From: Nitrosospira multiformis
Lineage (GTDB): Bacteria > Pseudomonadota > Gammaproteobacteria > Burkholderiales > UBA11063
Direction: 5' to 3'
Length of the DNA stretch: 14,140 bases
NCBI GenBank assembly: GCA_020726205.1
Contig: DYTA01000019.1
Location: forward strand, 1-14,140
The notes beneath the pieces were generated by a model that ran no database searches, had not been told where the DNA came from, and worked only from the letters and a program-made list of their open reading frames with translations. Below, one piece after another: positions 6,784 through 14,140 of the stretch. Every line of letters starts with the position of its first letter. The first letter of the stretch is position 1. A program made the position numbers and the translations under genes.

Positions 6784-7638
6784 ATGTTTAAAGAGTATTT
6801 GCGTTTGATTCGATTTGATAAGCCAATAGGCACATTACTATTATTGTGGCCGACAGTATGGGCACTGCTAATCGCATATCGAGGTACGCCAAATTTTATA
6901 GTGTTACTCGTTTTTTGTCTTGGGGTTTTTTTAACTCGTTCTGCAGGATGCGCAATAAATGATTTTGCCGATAGTAAATTTGATGGTTTGGTGGCTAGAA
7001 CAGCTAATCGACCTCTTGTAACAGGCACTATTTCCCGAAAGTCAGCGTTAATTGTCACATTAGTACTTAGTCTAAGTGCTTTTATTTTAGCTTGGTCTTT
7101 TCTTAAACCATTAACACTTGTATGGTCAATTCCTGCATTGTTAATTTTTGTTAGTTACCCATTTTTTAAACGATTTTTTGCTGTTCCTCAACTTTATTTA
7201 GGTATTGCTTTTAGTTTTGGAATATTAATGGCTTTTATTGAGCAATCAGCTTCTATTCCATTAGTTGGTTGGTTATTGTTTTTTGCTAATTTATTTTGGG
7301 TACTTGCATACGATACAATTTATGCATTAGTTGATTTACCTGATGATTTGAAAATTGGTATTAAGACATCCGCAATTACTTTTGGTAAATATGTACATCA
7401 GATTATATTAGTTTGTTATACGTTATTTATTTTGTTGATGATAATAGTTGGATTAATTGTGAAGGTTAGTATTATTTACTATGTATCTATGTTGGTTGTA
7501 GCTATTATTACTTTGCATATTTATTTTAAAATTTTGGATAATAATCGAGAAGTTTGTTTCAAGATGTTTCTAATAAACAATAAAATTGGTTATGTGGTTT
7601 GTCTTGGATTATTGTTTAATTATTATTGGCGGCACTAA
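6784..7638 (+). CDS. ubiA: 4-hydroxybenzoate polyprenyltransferase
   Basis: Integral membrane prenyltransferase that attaches the polyprenyl tail to 4-hydroxybenzoate in ubiquinone synthesis. The 284 residues match the family length and hold about eight or nine hydrophobic helices. The N-terminus LIRFDKPIGTLLLLWPT is characteristic. The first Mg-diphosphate-binding motif is NDFADSKFDG (59-68) and is followed by the conserved RTANRPL. The second motif region is YDTIYALVDLPDDLKIGIKTSA, with Asp177, Asp184, Asp187 and Asp188. At the second motif the Arg-Asp pair usual in Escherichia coli UbiA (VDRDDD) is Leu-Pro. The ATG has a GAG ribosome site 7 bases upstream. It heads the cluster ubiA-uvrC-pgsA-rpoD; the TTG chosen for uvrC follows one base after this stop. 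Confidence 0.95.
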   Translation: MFKEYLRLIRFDKPIGTLLLLWPTVWALLIAYRGTPNFIVLLVFCLGVFLTRSAGCAINDFADSKFDGLVARTANRPLVTGTISRKSALIVTLVLSLSAFILAWSFLKPLTLVWSIPALLIFVSYPFFKRFFAVPQLYLGIAFSFGILMAFIEQSASIPLVGWLLFFANLFWVLAYDTIYALVDLPDDLKIGIKTSAITFGKYVHQIILVCYTLFILLMIIVGLIVKVSIIYYVSMLVVAIITLHIYFKILDNNREVCFKMFLINNKIGYVVCLGLLFNYYWRH

Positions 7639-7639
7639 A

Positions 7640-9436
7640 TTGCGTATTGAAGTTACTTTAGGTAATTTATTTTTAATTAAGCTACCAAATTCCCCAGGTG
7701 TATATCGTTATTATTCAGATGATGATACTTTATTGTATGTAGGGAAAGCGATTAATTTAAGTAAACGTGTAAAATCTTATTTTCAGAAACGCAGTGATCA
7801 ATCACCACGAATTAGTTTAATGGTGAGTAAAATTAAAGTGATTGAAATTACAGTAACGGATAATGAAACCTCCGCATTATTGTTAGAAAGTAATCTAATT
7901 AAGAGCTTAAAGCCTAAATATAATATTATTTTTCGTGATGATAAAAGTTATCCATACATTAGAATTTCACTACATAGATTTCCTGTTATTGAGTATTTTC
8001 GTGGTAAAGTGATTTCGCATGAGCAAATCTTTGGTCCATATCCAAACCCTTATGCGGTTAGAGAAACTTTAGACTTATTGCAACGCTTATTCAAATTACG
8101 TACGTGTAGTGATAACGAGTTTGCCGGTCGATCTCGAGCTTGTATGCTAAGTCAGGTTAATTTATGTTGTGCACCGTGTGTTGGTAAAATTTCAGAAAAT
8201 GAATATGCTAAATTTGTTCAATTTGCAAAAAATTTTTTGCGTGGCAATTATAGTGAACTAGTTACTAAATTGAGTGAACAAATGTATTCTTTTGCTGAAA
8301 ATATGGAATTTGAACAAGCTGGTAGTTTGCGCGATAAAATAGCTCTGATTCGAGAGTTACAACATAAACAAATTGTAAGTGATAGCCAATTACCTATTAA
8401 CGCTGATATTATTATTTCTAAAGAGTCTCATGGTATATTAATTATTTACGTAATTATTATAAGAAATGGCTTGTATGTAGGTGATAAACATTTTACTCAA
8501 CGATTAATTGATGTACCGCAGGTTATAATGGAAGCTTTTTTAGATAATTACTATCGAGAGAGTCAATTAACTAAGCTGATTTATTTGAGCGAAATAATGA
8601 ATGAAGAGTACGTATCAACATTTTTTTCTTTGTACAAAATTAAAATTATTACGGAGTTTAGCGGGCGCATTTTGGAATTACGCAAAATGGGTGAAAATAA
8701 TTTAATTAAAATCATCGAGGATTTGCAAATTGATAATATATATATGGAAGCTACGCAACAATTGGCAGATATGTTATCTATATCACATGTGAAACGGATA
8801 GAGTGCTACGATACAAGTCATAATCATGGTAGTAACGCAGTTGCATCAATGACTGTATATGACAATGGCAAAATTGATCATAGTCAATACCGTAAGTTTA
8901 ATTTAAGCGATGATATAAATGGTGATGATTTGTTAGCTTTAGAAACAGTATTAAGGCGACGTTTAGCTAATAAAGATTGGCCATTCCCGGATATTATTTT
9001 GGTTGATGGTGGAAAAAATCAATTAGCAATTAGTAAAAAGCTAATTTTAGATTTAGGTTTTTATGATAAAATAAAGGTAATTGCCATTTTTAAGGGCGAA
9101 CATCGAAAACCAGAGTTAGATAAAATTATTATTAACTCGATGGTAGCATTAGCCTTTCGAGATAAACCATCAATCTTTAAGTTATTGCAAACATTGCGTG
9201 ACGAAGCTCACCGCTTTGCAATAACTGGTCATCGAAAGCAGCAAGTTAAACGAATGCAGGTATCTCGTTTAGAAGATATACCTAAAATTGGTGCAAAAAA
9301 ACGTAAATCATTAATTGCTTTTTTTGGCAGTCCTACATTAGTAGCGTCTGCAAGTATTGAGCAGTTACAATTAGTTGACGGAATTGGTATTGAATTGGCT
9401 AAAACCATTTATCAATTTTTTAATAACAAAGCTTGA
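7640..9436 (+). CDS. uvrC: Excinuclease ABC subunit C
   Basis: Nuclease of nucleotide excision repair: with UvrA and UvrB it cuts the damaged strand on both sides of a lesion. The 598-residue product (TTG start) has the GIY-YIG nuclease at the N-terminus (GVYRYY, YVGKAINLSKRVKSYF), which makes the 3' cut. The four cysteines Cys156, Cys168, Cys176 and Cys180 keep the spacing of Escherichia coli UvrC. The UVR motif that binds UvrB (MEFEQAGSLRDKIALI) follows. The RNase H-like 5'-incision domain has Asp391 (ECYDTSH) and Asp456 (VDGGKNQL), and a tandem helix-hairpin-helix ends the protein (IPKIGAKKR, VDGIG). TTG at 7640 puts 18 residues before PGVYR, as in E. coli; upstream TTG and ATG codons at 7586 and 7592 would overlap ubiA and add an atypical extension. 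pgsA follows after 44 bases. Confidence 0.95.
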   Translation: MRIEVTLGNLFLIKLPNSPGVYRYYSDDDTLLYVGKAINLSKRVKSYFQKRSDQSPRISLMVSKIKVIEITVTDNETSALLLESNLIKSLKPKYNIIFRDDKSYPYIRISLHRFPVIEYFRGKVISHEQIFGPYPNPYAVRETLDLLQRLFKLRTCSDNEFAGRSRACMLSQVNLCCAPCVGKISENEYAKFVQFAKNFLRGNYSELVTKLSEQMYSFAENMEFEQAGSLRDKIALIRELQHKQIVSDSQLPINADIIISKESHGILIIYVIIIRNGLYVGDKHFTQRLIDVPQVIMEAFLDNYYRESQLTKLIYLSEIMNEEYVSTFFSLYKIKIITEFSGRILELRKMGENNLIKIIEDLQIDNIYMEATQQLADMLSISHVKRIECYDTSHNHGSNAVASMTVYDNGKIDHSQYRKFNLSDDINGDDLLALETVLRRRLANKDWPFPDIILVDGGKNQLAISKKLILDLGFYDKIKVIAIFKGEHRKPELDKIIINSMVALAFRDKPSIFKLLQTLRDEAHRFAITGHRKQQVKRMQVSRLEDIPKIGAKKRKSLIAFFGSPTLVASASIEQLQLVDGIGIELAKTIYQFFNNKA

Positions 9437-9480
9437 TTTATCAATAATTATTAAATTTTCTTGTAAAGTATAAACATTCT

Positions 9481-10050
9481 ATGGCAAAAAAAATACCGAT
9501 ACCTACGATTTTGACATGGTTCAGGATTATTCTTGTACCTTTTTTTGTGGGTGTTTACTATTTGCCTGATTCTTTATTGAATATGCCATATAAAAATTTG
9601 TTAGCAACACTAATTTTTATTCTTGCTGCGGTAACTGATTATTTTGATGGTTATTTAGCGCGTAAAATGAATTTAGAGTCAAATTTTGGGGCATTTTTAG
9701 ATCCTGTTGCAGATAAAGCTTTAGTTGCCGCTAGTTTAGTGGTTTTAATTAATTTAAATCGAACTTTTGTTTTTGCTGCTATTGTTATTATTGTTCGTGA
9801 AATTGCTATTTCAGCACTTCGTGAATGGATGGCGCAATTAGGGCAGGTAAATAGTGTTGCTGTTGCTTATGTTGGAAAATTGAAAACTGCTAGCCAGATG
9901 ATAGCAATCGGTTGTTTATTATTTGATTATCGAGCAAGTTGGATTAATATGAATATGATTGGTAATATATTTATGTTAATCGCTGTTATTTTAACTGTTG
10001 TTTCAATGTTTTATTACCTTGACCAAGCTAAAAAATATTTTGTAAATTAA
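9481..10050 (+). CDS. pgsA: CDP-diacylglycerol--glycerol-3-phosphate 3-phosphatidyltransferase
   Basis: Inner-membrane enzyme that transfers the phosphatidyl group from CDP-diacylglycerol to glycerol-3-phosphate, the committed step to phosphatidylglycerol and cardiolipin. The 189 residues, close to the usual length, start with KIPTILTWFRI-like sequence (IPIPTILTWFRIILVP). They contain the complete CDP-alcohol phosphotransferase motif DGx2ARx8Gx3Dx3D: Asp56-Gly57, Ala60-Arg61, Gly70, Asp74 and Asp78, with the upstream Asp53. Several hydrophobic helices follow. The uvrC-pgsA pairing is common in proteobacteria. The ribosome site is weak. The stop lies 27 bases before rpoD with no terminator between them. 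Confidence 0.96.
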   Translation: MAKKIPIPTILTWFRIILVPFFVGVYYLPDSLLNMPYKNLLATLIFILAAVTDYFDGYLARKMNLESNFGAFLDPVADKALVAASLVVLINLNRTFVFAAIVIIVREIAISALREWMAQLGQVNSVAVAYVGKLKTASQMIAIGCLLFDYRASWINMNMIGNIFMLIAVILTVVSMFYYLDQAKKYFVN

Positions 10051-10077
10051 TTTAATGTATGATGGGAAAATTACTGA

Positions 10078-12180
10078 ATGACTAAAGCACCTCAGAAAAT
10101 CGGAAATGAAAAAAAACTGGAATTTGGTAGCTATAACGAGAATGAAACAATTAGTGGTGATGCACTTGAACGGGGTAAAACTCGTAAGAGTCGTGGATTA
10201 CGTAAACCAGCTAAAGATGAAGTTACTGATGTAAAAAGTTTAATGCGTTTGGTAGAGTTCGGCGCTGAAAATTTAAGTGCTGAAGAGTTGCGCAAATTAG
10301 AAGAGCAAAAAAATAAATTACATTACTTATTAGGTAAGGGTAAAGAGCGTGGTTATGTTACTAATGTAGAGATTAATGATCACTTGCCAGATCACGTGAT
10401 TGATCCAGAACTAATTGAACAAATTGTAATGATGATTGAAACAATTGGTATTAAAGTTTTTGAATATGAACCGAGTCCTGAAGAATTATTAATTTCTGGT
10501 ACGTCATCAGCAACTGTTAATGATGATGAGTTTGCAGTTGAAGAGGCGGAAAAAATCTTAACTAGTACTACTTCATCGAATGAATTTGGTCGTACCACAG
10601 ATCCTGTACGTATGTATATGCGTGAGATTGGTACTTATGATTTGTTAGATAAAACAGATGAGGCTGAGATTGCTCGTAAGTTAGAAGTTAGTATTCAAGA
10701 TATGACTTCAGCTATTGCAGATTGTCCAAAAATTGTGAATTTTATTTCAAGTTCTTACCAGGATGTACTTGCTGGTAAAATCAAGATTGAAAATTTTGTA
10801 GATGAATTGCTTGATGTAAATTTGAATGTTGAAGAGATAAGTCCTTTGTCTATGCCTGTTTCCTTTGATGAGGAAGAAGAGGTTTTACCCAGTGAACTTC
10901 TAGAAAGATTACGTGAAGGTACTGCAGAGTTTTTTGCTGAATTTGATAAACTTGTTGATAAGCAAAATAAAGTTATTAAAAAATACGGGATTGATTCAGA
11001 TCAATATAGAGTAGTATTAAGTGCAATAACTGAAAAGTTACATAAAATTCGTTTTACTAATAAACAAATTGAAATATTTTGCGATGTTTTAAGGGGCGCT
11101 CATAAGGTAATTAAGACTCATGAAAATGAGATATTTAGAATTGCTTGTGATGTGATAAAGATTCCTGAAGATAAATTCCGTAAAGAATTTATTGGTAATG
11201 AAATATCATGGGTTGATATGCATGTGCCTGCGAAAAAATATGCTGAATTATTTGAAGCAATGAAGTTTGACATGGTTGAACATCATGAGAAAATTAAACA
11301 AGTTGTTGATGATTTGCAGATAGATATTGCAACAATTAAACGCTTATATAAGCAATTGATGAAAGCAGAAAAAGAGCAGAAAAAATCACGTACTGATATG
11401 GTGGAATCAAACTTACGTTTGGTAATTTCAATTGCAAAAAAATATACCAACCGTGGTTTACACTTCTTGGATTTAATTCAAGAGGGTAATATTGGTTTAA
11501 TTAAGGCAATCGATAAATTCCAATATCGTAAAGGATTTAAATTTTCAACATATGCAACTTGGTGGATTCGTCAAGCAATTACTCGTGCTATTGCGGATCA
11601 AGGGCGTACAATTCGTATTCCGGTTCATATGATTGAAACCATTAATAAGATGAGCAAAGAACATCGTAAATTATTACAAGAAAAATCTGGTGAACCATTA
11701 ACTAAAGAATTAGCTGAACGGATGGAAATCAGCGAAGATAAAGTACGTAAAATTTATCAAGTTGCTTATGATTCTATTTCAATGGATGCACCAATTGGTG
11801 ATGAAGACGATGCAAGTTATGGTGATTTTATTGAAGATAAATCAACGGTAATTCCAGCTGATCATGGTATTGATTATAGTTTGAAAAAAACAGTTCGTGA
11901 AGTACTAGATACTTTATCTCCTCGTGAAGCGAAAGTATTATGTATGCGTTTTGGGATTGATACATTAACTGATCATACTTTAGAAGAGGTTGGTCGTCAA
12001 TTTGATGTAACACGTGAACGTATTCGTCAAATTGAAGCTAAAGCAATTCGTAAGCTACGCCAACCTAATCGCTCTGATAAGTTAAAAAGCTTTTTAGATA
12101 GTTTTGCTGAAGTAGATGAGATAGATTTGGAAGCCTTTGAGGATGATGAGTTTAATGATTATATGGATGAAGAAGAGTAA
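10078..12180 (+). CDS. rpoD: RNA polymerase primary sigma factor (sigma-70)
   Basis: Housekeeping sigma factor that directs RNA polymerase to -35/-10 promoters. The 700 residues include region 1.1 after a basic N-terminal stretch, region 1.2 ([23 protein letters not shown]), a large non-conserved insert typical of proteobacterial RpoD, and region 2 (about 435-515). Region 2 contains [19 protein letters not shown], the core-binding helix [17 protein letters not shown] and the -10-melting [10 protein letters not shown]. Region 3 has the finger GDFIEDKS. Region 4 begins near 612, with the -35-reading helix-turn-helix [22 protein letters not shown] at 633-654. The family core ends at SFLD (671-674). 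A further 26 residues form an acidic tail (14 Asp/Glu, no Lys/Arg). The gene follows pgsA by 27 bases rather than the common dnaG neighbour, and a strong terminator follows. Confidence 0.97.
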   Translation: MTKAPQKIGNEKKLEFGSYNENETISGDALERGKTRKSRGLRKPAKDEVTDVKSLMRLVEFGAENLSAEELRKLEEQKNKLHYLLGKGKERGYVTNVEINDHLPDHVIDPELIEQIVMMIETIGIKVFEYEPSPEELLISGTSSATVNDDEFAVEEAEKILTSTTSSNEFGRTTDPVRMYMREIGTYDLLDKTDEAEIARKLEVSIQDMTSAIADCPKIVNFISSSYQDVLAGKIKIENFVDELLDVNLNVEEISPLSMPVSFDEEEEVLPSELLERLREGTAEFFAEFDKLVDKQNKVIKKYGIDSDQYRVVLSAITEKLHKIRFTNKQIEIFCDVLRGAHKVIKTHENEIFRIACDVIKIPEDKFRKEFIGNEISWVDMHVPAKKYAELFEAMKFDMVEHHEKIKQVVDDLQIDIATIKRLYKQLMKAEKEQKKSRTDMVESNLRLVISIAKKYTNRGLHFLDLIQEGNIGLIKAIDKFQYRKGFKFSTYATWWIRQAITRAIADQGRTIRIPVHMIETINKMSKEHRKLLQEKSGEPLTKELAERMEISEDKVRKIYQVAYDSISMDAPIGDEDDASYGDFIEDKSTVIPADHGIDYSLKKTVREVLDTLSPREAKVLCMRFGIDTLTDHTLEEVGRQFDVTRERIRQIEAKAIRKLRQPNRSDKLKSFLDSFAEVDEIDLEAFEDDEFNDYMDEEE

Positions 12181-12207
12181 ATAATTTATATCAAATAAAT
12201 TTTACAC

Positions 12208-12237
12208 ATGCCCCCAATTTATGGGGGTATTTTTATT
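12208..12237 (+). terminator. Intrinsic terminator of the ubiA-uvrC-pgsA-rpoD cluster
   Basis: An 8-bp stem, ATGCCCCC against GGGGGTAT with one G-U pair, closes a 7-base loop (AATTTAT) and is followed by TTTTATT. It lies 27 bases after the rpoD stop. It is the first convincing plus-strand terminator after ubiA, supporting read-through of the four genes. An in-frame ATG for the next gene lies inside this hairpin and is not a plausible start. Confidence 0.85.
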
Positions 12238-12245
12238 GATATTTG

Positions 12246-12254
12246 TGCTATAAT
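12246..12254 (+). promoter_or_regulatory. Extended -10 promoter of the Mur ligase gene
   Basis: TG-C-TATAAT is a perfect extended -10 element. The position of a -35 at 17-base spacing falls in the terminator stem (GGTATT) and is poor, as expected when the extended -10 carries recognition. The start point would be near 12261, giving a leader of about 28 bases to the TTG start at 12289. Confidence 0.6.
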
Positions 12255-12288
12255 TGGCGATAAATTTTCTCTTTATGGAGTAGTTATC

Positions 12289-13995
12289 TTGAGCTTATTA
12301 TATGATGCAAAATTTTTCTCTTCACGCTTACTTGGGCAAAGTCGCTTTTTTGCAGAACCTGGTGCAGTTATGGATATTGCATGGCAAGAAAATAACCAAG
12401 AAATAGCTGATCTTTACGTTAAATCACTTCAAGATGTTTTGGCTCTTCTCCCAATAAAAAACTACGAACTAAAAACTAAAGTTTTTTACAGCGGAATTAA
12501 TATTGCACTTCGCTATCCATACGATTTGTTGATGGTAGCATGTGAAATTTTGGATTGGGTATGGGATGATGTTGTGGATTTTTGGGATTTAGAGCGCCCC
12601 ATTAACACTAAAAAAACAGTTACTCGCTTTAAGGCGATGATTAAAGAAAATCAACAACTTCTGTTGCGTAAGATTCATCAAAAAGCATTAAATAAAAAGC
12701 TTAGCTTTTTTATCCATAAAGATATTTTGGTACTTGGGAGTGGAGTTAAACAGTTTAGTTGTCCATTGAACAAAATTACAAAACTTAATGATATTCCATG
12801 GAGCAAAATTAGCAATATACCAACTATTTTGATTACTGGGACTAATGGTAAAACGACAACTACTCGCTTAACGGAGTTTATTTGTCGGCGAGCTAAATTA
12901 AAATCAGGGTATTGTTCGACTGACTGGGTCATGATAGATGGCAAATTAGTTTCTGAGGGGGATTTGTCTGGACCAATGGGGCATCAATATGTTTTAATGC
13001 ATCCTAAGGTTGAGGTAGCCGTACTCGAGGTTGCTAGAGGAGGAATTGTTAAACGTGGATTATTACCTAATTATGCCAATGTAGCAACTGTAACTAATAT
13101 TGCCTATGATCATATTGGGCAAAATGGGATTGAAAATTTAACCGATTTAGCTGAAGCAAAAGGGATTGTATATCAAGGTTTAGCTGAAGATGGAGTTGCA
13201 TTAATTAATCTTGATGATGAATATATAGTGAATTTAGATAACAGTAATCATAAATGTGCTTACTTATCAACTAAATTGGGTGAAGATAAAATATCTAGTT
13301 ATCTTAATGAAAATAATTTTGTGGTATACCTTGATAATGGTTATATTACAATAAAAACATTAACTAAAAGTCATAAGTTAAATAAAATTGACTCGATTCC
13401 ATTAACCGTAAGTGGGTTAGCAACATATAATTTTGAAAATACATTACATGCAGTTGGGTTATGTTTTGCTATTGGTGTTGAACCTGAACAAATTAAGCGT
13501 GGATTAGCTAAATTCGGGGCTGATGACAAATCTAATTTTGGACGCTGGAATTATTATAATTCAGCAAAATATGGGCATTTAGTAGTTGATATTGCTCACA
13601 ACCCAGCTGGTTTAGAAAATATTTTGAGCTTGGCACAGCAATTTAGAAAATTACATAATCTTACTGGTAAATTAGGCTTAATGTACGGTAATACTGCAGA
13701 TAGAAGAGATACTATCCCGGAAATTTCTCAATTGATTTGTAAATATAATGTTGATTATGTTGTGATAAAAGAGTTTCAAGGATCATTACGTGGTAGTGAA
13801 TTAGGTGAAATGCCTCAGGTCTTTTATGATGAATTAATTAAAGCAGGTTATCCAGCGGAGCAAATTAATATTATTCCAAATGAAGTTGAAGCAGTACAAC
13901 ATATATTAGATAGTGCACAACCTAATGACATGAATTTACTTTGTAGTCATGAATTGATTAATGATGTTTCTCGTTTATTACGGAGTAGTATTTAA
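12289..13995 (+). CDS. Stand-alone Mur ligase resembling the C-terminal half of cyanophycin synthetase
   Basis: ATP-dependent amide ligase of the Mur superfamily, 568 residues from a TTG start. The ligase half closely follows the cyanophycin synthetase pattern: P-loop GTNGKTTTT (184-192), LEVARGGIVKRGL with Glu247, TNIAYDHIG with His275, LAEAKG with Lys291 (candidate carbamylated lysine), then VDIAHNPAG (433-441), YGNTADRRD and VIKEFQGSLRG in the C-terminal domain. Residues 1-150 are unlike a Mur N-domain. They contain RLLGQSRFFAEPGAV and a LVLGSGVKQ stretch (147-155) that recalls the start of the CphA ATP-grasp domain, yet the P-loop comes only about 30 residues later, so the ATP-grasp domain appears missing. 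TTG at 12289 has GGAG 8 bases upstream and lies downstream of the promoter; the in-frame ATG at 12208 lies in the preceding terminator. Its amino-acid substrate is unknown. It is probably monocistronic. Confidence 0.85.
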   Translation: MSLLYDAKFFSSRLLGQSRFFAEPGAVMDIAWQENNQEIADLYVKSLQDVLALLPIKNYELKTKVFYSGINIALRYPYDLLMVACEILDWVWDDVVDFWDLERPINTKKTVTRFKAMIKENQQLLLRKIHQKALNKKLSFFIHKDILVLGSGVKQFSCPLNKITKLNDIPWSKISNIPTILITGTNGKTTTTRLTEFICRRAKLKSGYCSTDWVMIDGKLVSEGDLSGPMGHQYVLMHPKVEVAVLEVARGGIVKRGLLPNYANVATVTNIAYDHIGQNGIENLTDLAEAKGIVYQGLAEDGVALINLDDEYIVNLDNSNHKCAYLSTKLGEDKISSYLNENNFVVYLDNGYITIKTLTKSHKLNKIDSIPLTVSGLATYNFENTLHAVGLCFAIGVEPEQIKRGLAKFGADDKSNFGRWNYYNSAKYGHLVVDIAHNPAGLENILSLAQQFRKLHNLTGKLGLMYGNTADRRDTIPEISQLICKYNVDYVVIKEFQGSLRGSELGEMPQVFYDELIKAGYPAEQINIIPNEVEAVQHILDSAQPNDMNLLCSHELINDVSRLLRSSI

Positions 13996-14014
13996 TTTTG
14001 TTAAAGATAAAAAC

Positions 14015-14035
14015 AGGCAGATAAAAACTCTGCCT
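14015..14035. terminator. Bidirectional intrinsic terminator
   Basis: AGGCAGA (14015-14021) and TCTGCCT (14029-14035) form a perfect 7-bp stem with a 7-base loop. It is followed by AATTTTTATTT on the plus strand and by GTTTTTATCTTT on the minus strand, so it should end both the Mur ligase transcript and the convergent gene. Confidence 0.85.
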
Positions 14036-14040
14036 AATTT

Positions 14041-14140
14041 TTATTTCCATATTTGTCGTTGGCAAATACCATCTTCATCATATTGCAAAATAGACGTATC
14101 TGATTCAATAGTGACATATTGGCTGGTAAACTGTTTAAAT
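14041..14140 (-). CDS. C-terminal end of an unidentified protein (partial)
   Basis: On the minus strand an open frame enters at the right edge and runs 32 codons to a TAA at 14041-14043. The visible C-terminus reads FKQFTSQYVTIESDTS followed by ILQYDEDGICQRQIWK. That the frame is coding is supported by its stop falling just before the bidirectional terminator on this strand. I do not recognise the family. The start and most of the gene lie beyond the window. Confidence 0.6.
   Translation of the reverse strand, partial: FKQFTSQYVTIESDTSILQYDEDGICQRQIWK

Noticed and set aside
7586..7639. Upstream starts for uvrC overlapping ubiA
   Set aside because: They add 16-18 residues unlike UvrC; the TTG at 7640 gives the same distance to PGVYR as in Escherichia coli UvrC.
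1..14140. CRISPR arrays, insertion sequences, phage or defence genes
   Set aside because: No regularly spaced repeats, transposase or integrase motifs, or target-site duplications were seen; the genes are syntenic housekeeping types.

Overview
This is a strongly AT-rich chromosomal window of ordinary, densely packed bacterial genes. The organism is a Gram-negative proteobacterium: it has an outer-membrane lipid-asymmetry (Mla) operon, lipoproteins, ubiquinone synthesis (UbiA) and a sigma-70 RpoD. The single-operon order mlaF-E-D-C-B-A, with the MlaA lipoprotein last, recalls Neisseria and relatives. A low-GC member of the Neisseriales or another betaproteobacterium is my best guess, inferred from gene order and protein motifs rather than from any search.

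Layout. The left edge holds the 5' part of a tRNA-Val(UAC) gene on the minus strand with its own promoter, preceded by rph (RNase PH), which trims tRNA 3' ends. Divergent from rph is a secreted GH18 chitinase-like lipoprotein. It converges on the mla operon across a 12-bp perfect hairpin. The mla operon (6574 to 2716, minus strand) encodes the inner-membrane ATPase, permease, MCE protein and STAS subunit, the periplasmic carrier MlaC and the outer-membrane lipoprotein MlaA, so the whole phospholipid trafficking route lies in one transcript. On the plus strand follows ubiA-uvrC-pgsA-rpoD, with no terminator seen until just after rpoD. Immediately beyond that terminator, an extended -10 promoter drives a stand-alone Mur ligase resembling the C-terminal half of cyanophycin synthetase. 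The window ends with a bidirectional terminator and the last 32 codons of an unidentified convergent gene.

Themes. Several genes act on the envelope and membrane: mla (phospholipid transport), pgsA (phosphatidylglycerol synthesis), ubiA (quinone synthesis) and two lipoproteins. The rest are housekeeping: rph, tRNA-Val, uvrC and rpoD. Three coding regions appear to use non-ATG starts: mlaD (GTG), uvrC (TTG) and the Mur ligase (TTG).

I found no CRISPR array, insertion sequence, prophage or defence island. The points most worth a second look are the cyanophycin-synthetase-like ligase that seems to lack its ATP-grasp half, an acidic C-terminal tail on RpoD, and a chitinase whose first active-site-motif aspartate is asparagine.
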